DNA of 64,000 bases, from contig NC_012491.1 of the NCBI RefSeq assembly GCF_000010165.1, positions 3,417,501 through 3,481,500 of the forward strand, written 5' to 3'. Source of the stretch: Brevibacillus brevis NBRC 100599. GTDB lineage: Bacteria; Bacillota; Bacilli; Brevibacillales; Brevibacillaceae. The notes below the pieces were generated by a model. That model saw only the letters and a list, made by a program, of their open reading frames with translations, searched no databases and had not been told where the DNA came from. This document shows positions 60,416 to 64,000 of the stretch, piece after piece. A program made the position numbers and the translations under genes. Within the stretch, counting starts at the first letter, position 1; each line of letters opens with the position of its first letter.

Positions 60416-60731
60416 CTAGCTTGCCTGATGAGCATCACCACTCAAAATGCTCCCTCTAGCATTTGTAAAACCCCATACATCGAGCTCTACTTTGATCTCC
60501 CCACGTGATACAAGAGATGTGAATTTCCCCATTCTGTGACCCGTTGTACGAATCGCCTGTTTCCCGCTTTCTTTTCCGGGCAGCTCGTATGCTGGTACGG
60601 GAAATAAAAAAATAATTTTTCGTTCTGAATATTAGGAACCTTTTTCCGAAAACGATAGCGCCACTTACCCGGAAGAAAAAGCTCAGCCGCTTCTTTTTCT
60701 TTCAGCACTTTGAAATGCAACGACCAGATAC

Positions 60732-60746
60732 ATAAGTTTTACTTAT
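60732..60746. promoter_or_regulatory. Palindrome in the megasynthase leader
   Basis: ATAAGT-TTT-ACTTAT is a perfect 6-bp inverted repeat about 350 bases before the synthetase start. Possible operator; no regulator is encoded in the cluster. Confidence 0.35.
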
Positions 60747-61014
60747 ATTCCCTTTAATTGATTTTACTTGAAGTGTTAAACTGTAAGAAACCATCGCCAT
60801 AATGAGATGGGTGATTCTTACCTTTTCCAGGAATGAATGTATCGATCAATGATTTTTTTAAATGGCTGGTACTTTTGTCTTCTCTAGTAGTGGAATAAGG
60901 GCGACGATTAGTTTAACGGTCACGTTTTAGTGAGTATAGCAGGGGAAATTGGTCATTAATTTGCAAATATTCACGTGGGCTAATATGATAGTAAACAATA
61001 AGAATATGAGTGAG

Positions 61015-61037
61015 TTGGGAATATTTTACTATCCCAA
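61015..61037. promoter_or_regulatory. Inverted repeat in the megasynthase leader
   Basis: TTGGGA and TCCCAA separated by an AT-rich 11-base spacer. It looks operator-like in position and symmetry; the function is unproven. Confidence 0.35.
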
Positions 61038-61131
61038 ATATTAGAAGACAAGCCTTTAATTATTAATTTTTGCAATTTATTTAAATTAATTTCATTACAA
61101 TATTACTCTTAACTTATCTTGACGTATATCA

Positions 61132-61176
61132 AAAAGGCTTTCACCCGCTCTTTCTAAAGAGAAGTGAAAGCCTTTT
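61132..61176 (-). terminator. Terminator after the phosphoesterase gene
   Basis: Perfect 13-bp stem (AAAAGGCTTTCAC / GTGAAAGCCTTTT) 13 bases after the stop at 61189, with a short T tract. Confidence 0.85.
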
Positions 61177-61188
61177 ATTTTTGTTCGA

Positions 61189-61869
61189 TTACTCTACCGA
61201 GTAAACCTTTCGGCTGGGAAGCTCCAAGCAATGCAGACGGCCGCCATATACGGCACCACCGTCAATGCCTATGATTTTATTTTCTCCGTAAAACACATCA
61301 TGTTTACCGTGCAAATAATTGGTTGGCGTGTGACCAAAAACTACGGTCTTCTCACCCTGGTAGCCTTTATGGAACTCATCACGTATCCACATCAGGAGAT
61401 ACGGGTCAGTCTCTGCAACTGGAGTCTCGGGATGGACACCCCCGTGAACAAAAATATAATCATCGGTTTCATAATAGCTGTCTAAGCCAGCCAAAAATTC
61501 CAGATGCTCATTGACTGAAGCAGTAACTTCCAAGGTCTCTGGTGCACCAGATTCCGTATCTGCTGCGGCATGACCATAGCTCGCCAACGTCTTTTGTGCG
61601 CCGTTTCGGAACCATCGTTCGATAAAGACTGGGTCTTGCTCGAATGATTTAACCATCATATGATCATGGTTGCCCATTAACACAATTGCCCCTTGTGCAT
61701 GGAGTTGTTTTACCTTTTCGACGACCCCCTTCGACTCTGGTCCACGGTCTATATAATCACCTAGCAGGATCAATTGATCGTTTTGTGGATCGTACTGAAC
61801 TTGCTCTATCAACGATTCCAGTTTCTCCAATTCCCCATGAATATCGCTGATTGCCAACAATCTTTTCAT
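61189..61869 (-). CDS. Metallophosphoesterase, PrpE/serine-threonine phosphatase type
   Basis: A 226-residue calcineurin-like phosphoesterase. Metal-binding motifs are all visible: ISDIHGELEKLE near 6, LLGDYIDRGPESKGVV near 34, LMGNHDHMM near 66, VHGGVHPETP near 142 and VFGHTPTNY near 176. The family includes Bacillus PrpE and bis(5'-nucleosyl) tetraphosphatases; the substrate cannot be told apart by eye. The ATG follows GAAGGGTG; it is a single gene with its own terminator. Confidence 0.92.
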   Translation of the reverse strand: MKRLLAISDIHGELEKLESLIEQVQYDPQNDQLILLGDYIDRGPESKGVVEKVKQLHAQGAIVLMGNHDHMMVKSFEQDPVFIERWFRNGAQKTLASYGHAAADTESGAPETLEVTASVNEHLEFLAGLDSYYETDDYIFVHGGVHPETPVAETDPYLLMWIRDEFHKGYQGEKTVVFGHTPTNYLHGKHDVFYGENKIIGIDGGAVYGGRLHCLELPSRKVYSVE

Positions 61870-61967
61870 CCTGCACCCTTCTTTCGCTGTCATGTCTTTC
61901 TATTGTACGCCCCATTTGACCTGATTGCCAGCATGTCTGCCCCTCGAAAGCTTGCAAACGTGAAAAA

Positions 61968-62001
61968 AGCCAAGGCCCAAAAATCAGATTAGGCCAAGGC
62001 T
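61968..62001 (-). terminator. Terminator after the nitroreductase
   Basis: On the minus strand AGCC..GGCC pairs with GGCC..GGCT (two unpaired positions inside) and is followed by TTTTTT, 18 bases after the stop at 62019. Confidence 0.6.
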
Positions 62002-62018
62002 ATTCCATTTCTTCATGC

Positions 62019-62666
62019 TTATTTATTCGGCATCTCATTCCAGAATGTAATCTCTTCTACGTCCAGACGAGTAGTCGGATGACCAGGCTCTGCCGCTTTA
62101 CCAACTGCAATCAGCATGACCGTTTCATATTGATCCGGGATTTGGAAAGCTTCCTTGAATTTCTCGCTGTTATAGCCTCCCATTGGCACCGTGTCATACC
62201 CTCTTGCCTTGGCAACGAGCATCAATTGCATCGAGACGAGACCTCCGTCTACCAAAGCAATTTCCTTGATGATTGCTCGATCCCGATTTTCATAACGCTT
62301 GTTGATGTTGTCGATGAGTGTAGCTTTTACTTCCTCTGTCATGTAGCCTGCTTCTACCGCTTTTTTGTAAATGCTCCCGGCTTGCTTGTAGCCCTCATAA
62401 TCGGCTAGAACTGCAATGATTGCCGCAGCCTCTACCACCTGCTTTTGGTTAAATGCGATGGGGAGCAACTTCTCTTTCAATGGCTGTTCATCGATAATCA
62501 AAAACCGCCATGGTTGGAGGTTAGAGCTGGAAGGTGCCAAGGTTGCTTCCTTCAGCATTTCTTTTAGTTCATCCCGCGAGATTTTTGCTGTTGGATCGTA
62601 ATGACGTACGGAACGACGCTCCCGAATGACGTCCTTAAAAGCCTTTTGATCGATGACTTTTTCCAT
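62019..62666 (-). CDS. Nitroreductase-family FMN oxidoreductase
   Basis: A 215-residue flavoprotein. The FMN-binding start (IRERRSVRHYDPTAKISRDEL), the APSSSNLQPWRFLII segment near 42-56 and the closing MGGYNSEKFKEAFQIPDQYE.VMLIAVGKAA are typical of the YodC/YfkO group of NAD(P)H nitroreductases. These reduce nitroaromatics and quinones. The start follows TGGAGGATGGAATC. The upstream region holds two perfect palindromes, which fits a gene induced by electrophile stress. Confidence 0.92.
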   Translation of the reverse strand: MEKVIDQKAFKDVIRERRSVRHYDPTAKISRDELKEMLKEATLAPSSSNLQPWRFLIIDEQPLKEKLLPIAFNQKQVVEAAAIIAVLADYEGYKQAGSIYKKAVEAGYMTEEVKATLIDNINKRYENRDRAIIKEIALVDGGLVSMQLMLVAKARGYDTVPMGGYNSEKFKEAFQIPDQYETVMLIAVGKAAEPGHPTTRLDVEEITFWNEMPNK

Positions 62667-62696
62667 GATTCCATCCTCCAGTGATATGGTTGCTAT

Positions 62697-62711
62697 TTAG
62701 TAAGTTACTAA
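62697..62711 (-). promoter_or_regulatory. Palindromic operator before the nitroreductase
   Basis: TTAGTAAGTTACTAA is a perfect 15-base palindrome about 30 bases upstream of the start. It overlaps a possible -10 (TACTAA) 16 bases after TTGCGC. It resembles, in composition, the sites of HxlR/YodB-type quinone-sensing repressors; the repressor is not in the window. Confidence 0.6.
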
Positions 62712-62713
62712 CT

Positions 62714-62727
62714 TTATTGCGCAATAA
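62714..62727 (-). promoter_or_regulatory. Second palindrome at the nitroreductase promoter
   Basis: TTATTGCGCAATAA is a perfect 14-base palindrome two bases from the first one. It contains the likely -35 TTGCGC. Confidence 0.5.
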
Positions 62728-62784
62728 CTTGTGTTCAAACTGTACCACATATTCCAATTCACTGGCAATCTTTTTGTATGCAAA

Positions 62785-62844
62785 AAACGCTTTGGCGAAT
62801 CACTCACATCCTGTTATGGATGCAAGCGCGTCACCAAAGCGTTT
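62785..62844 (-). terminator. Terminator after the parC-linked small gene
   Basis: AAACGCTTTGG pairs with CCAAAGCGTTT around a long arm that itself contains ATCC/GGAT pairing. It is placed 14 bases after the stop at 62858, with a T tract on the minus strand. Confidence 0.75.
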
Positions 62845-62857
62845 ATCCGTTTATTTG

Positions 62858-63178
62858 TTAAACCGGAGAAAAGGCGGATAGAACGGCTGGCTGTCTCACG
62901 GTGTCTCCATTCGGGAGCTCGACAACGAGAAAGCCACTCGCTTCGTCCCCAGCTGTTTCCCATCTCAATGAAAAAGCTTTGCGGCTAAATGCTTCCTCTT
63001 CGTCCAAACAACCAAGCATCAACTTCAATGTGTCTGACGTAATCGGCACAGGCACAGCTGCTCCTTGCTCTTGTGGAAGAGAGAGCAGTTTTGGCGCGTC
63101 TTCGAAATATTGCACAGTATCGAGGAGCAGAGAAACCTGCTGCCAGCTTAGCGGTGAAACAAAGGCTTCAAACGCCAT
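62858..63178 (-). CDS. Hypothetical protein, 106 residues, downstream of parC
   Basis: The family is not recognised. A small soluble protein (MAFEAFVSPLSWQQVSLLLD onward) with an acidic centre (GCLDEEEAF) and predicted strands at the end (ASGFLVVELPNGDTVRQPAVL). It begins 16 bases after the parC stop behind AAAGGAATG and ends in a strong terminator, so it belongs to the same transcript as the topoisomerase gene. Role unknown. Confidence 0.75.
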   Translation of the reverse strand: MAFEAFVSPLSWQQVSLLLDTVQYFEDAPKLLSLPQEQGAAVPVPITSDTLKLMLGCLDEEEAFSRKAFSLRWETAGDEASGFLVVELPNGDTVRQPAVLSAFSPV

Positions 63179-63194
63179 CTATTCATCATTCCTT

Positions 63195-64000
63195 TTATTT
63201 ACGATGATCTCCATCGAACAAATTAGCCTGGACATTCGACGTTTTCTGTTGCCCTGCTGTGCCAGATCCGTCTCCTGAGCCTTTTGCCGTCGCTTCGTCC
63301 TTCGGTTCATCTGTCGGCAAAATGGTTTCAAAAGCAACTGCTTTTACCCCACCCTCGATCAGTTGTCGGCCAATACCACCTTGCTCGTTGACGATCACTT
63401 GCTCTGTCTCAACAAGGGTCCATTCGTTCTGCGACGTCCAGGCATAAACCGTTTCCTCGAGGAACATCGCAACAAGCTCATGCGGGTTATTTTTTCGTTT
63501 ACGAATCAACTGTACCCCTTTGCCTGCGCGAGCCTGAAGTGGGATTGCACCAATGGCTGTGCGTTTTACAACCCCTTCAGCCGTCAACAAGCTAAAGGCA
63601 CGCGAATCGACTTCCTCAATCGGAAGCATCGTGATGACATCATCGCCAGGAGCAAGTGCGATCGCTTTTACCCCGCTCGACGCTCTACCCGTTGCGCTGA
63701 CTTCGCTGCGCTGGAATCGGATGCCCATGCCATCTTTCGTCGCACCGAGTATTGCTCCAGCTTCGTCCGCCACGAATACATTCATAAACTCGTCATCGCC
63801 GCCTTTTAGCTTTGCAGCTACCAACGCACTCGAACGATTGGTTTCGTATTCGGACAACGCCGTCTTTTTCATCAAACCATTTTTACTTACATGGTATACA
63901 TACAGCGGTTGTTTGAAGTTTTCTACGATCGTAAAGCCAACGATCCGCTGATTCTTTTCCAACGGGATGATATTGACGAGAGCCGAACCGATATCCTTCC
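63195..64000 (-). CDS. parC: DNA topoisomerase IV subunit A, C-terminal part
   Basis: The frame enters from the right edge (KDIGSALVNIIPLEKNQRIVGF...) and gives 268 visible residues. It shows the beta-pinwheel blades of GyrA/ParC C-terminal domains: YVYHVSKNGLMKKTALSEYE, GAILGATKDGMGIRFQRSEVSATGRASSGVKAIAL, LLTAEGVVKRTAIGAIPLQARAGKGVQLI. The absence of a GyrA box (QRRGGKG) and the TGRASSGVKAI form point to ParC rather than GyrA. The end is a polar Gly/Asp/Ser-rich tail. The active-site half and start are outside the window. Confidence 0.85.
   Translation of the reverse strand, partial: KDIGSALVNIIPLEKNQRIVGFTIVENFKQPLYVYHVSKNGLMKKTALSEYETNRSSALVAAKLKGGDDEFMNVFVADEAGAILGATKDGMGIRFQRSEVSATGRASSGVKAIALAPGDDVITMLPIEEVDSRAFSLLTAEGVVKRTAIGAIPLQARAGKGVQLIRKRKNNPHELVAMFLEETVYAWTSQNEWTLVETEQVIVNEQGGIGRQLIEGGVKAVAFETILPTDEPKDEATAKGSGDGSGTAGQQKTSNVQANLFDGDHRK

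Noticed and set aside
60487..60720. 77-codon minus-strand frame in the megasynthase leader
   Set aside because: It has a TTG start with no ribosome binding site, no recognised motif and a very basic aromatic composition; more likely leader DNA.

Overview
The window looks like chromosomal DNA of a Brevibacillus-type Firmicute (Paenibacillaceae). Supporting signs are strong AGGAGG-type ribosome binding sites, frequent TTG and GTG starts, many hairpin terminators, a ParC-type topoisomerase end, a SpoVK/CbbX-type AAA protein, and a lipopeptide synthetase whose closest architecture is the Bacillus iturin/mycosubtilin starter enzyme. The genus is inferred from gene content; no rRNA is present.

Layout. 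1-4.3 kb (minus): an edge fragment, a 302-residue unknown protein, a thiamine pair (tenI-thiE) with a small partner, a 43-residue hydrophilic protein with a TTG start, a DUF3054 membrane protein and a GNAT acetyltransferase. 4.3-9.9 kb (minus): a CitA/CitT-like two-component system and a tripartite tricarboxylate transporter (tctC-tctB-tctA), with a consensus cre site and an intercistronic hairpin after tctC. 10.1-27.2 kb: a nearly complete reductive pyrimidine degradation set, namely NCS1 permease, PreT/PreA dihydropyrimidine dehydrogenase, dihydropyrimidinase, nitrilase-fold ureidopropionase, omega-aminotransferase, CoA-acylating malonate/methylmalonate semialdehyde dehydrogenase and a PucR regulator. 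Together these would take uracil to beta-alanine and on to acetyl-CoA. The set is split by an unrelated block (17.5-22.4 kb): two small DNA-binding-like proteins, two secreted proteins, a LOG-type hydrolase and a MazG-like pyrophosphohydrolase. A small protein with PARP/ART-like motifs sits at 11.7-12.2 kb.

27.2-34.1 kb (minus): a secreted subtilase, a double-AAA ATPase, a Bcr/CflA-type efflux pump with its MarR regulator (two matching operator palindromes), and a 67-residue unknown protein.

34.3-60.4 kb (minus, about 26 kb): a biosynthetic island. A 5190-residue hybrid enzyme reads FAAL-ACP-KS-ACP-aminotransferase-C-(remnant A)-T-C-A-T-C-A-T-E. A 1574-residue NRPS reads C-A-T plus a degenerate terminal C/E-family domain. 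An MFS exporter and an RND pump with its adaptor lie downstream on the same strand. The binding-pocket codes read as ornithine, an unassigned residue made D by the E domain, and phenylalanine, so the expected product is a beta-amino-fatty-acyl lipopeptide. Three things are odd: the first NRPS module has lost its adenylation core, there is no acyltransferase or thioesterase, and the line ends in a degenerate condensation/epimerization-like domain. This is the most likely undescribed system here.

60.4-64 kb (minus): a 0.8 kb AT-rich leader upstream of the synthetase, a PrpE-like phosphoesterase, a nitroreductase with a palindromic promoter region, a small unknown protein and the C-terminal part of parC running off the right edge.
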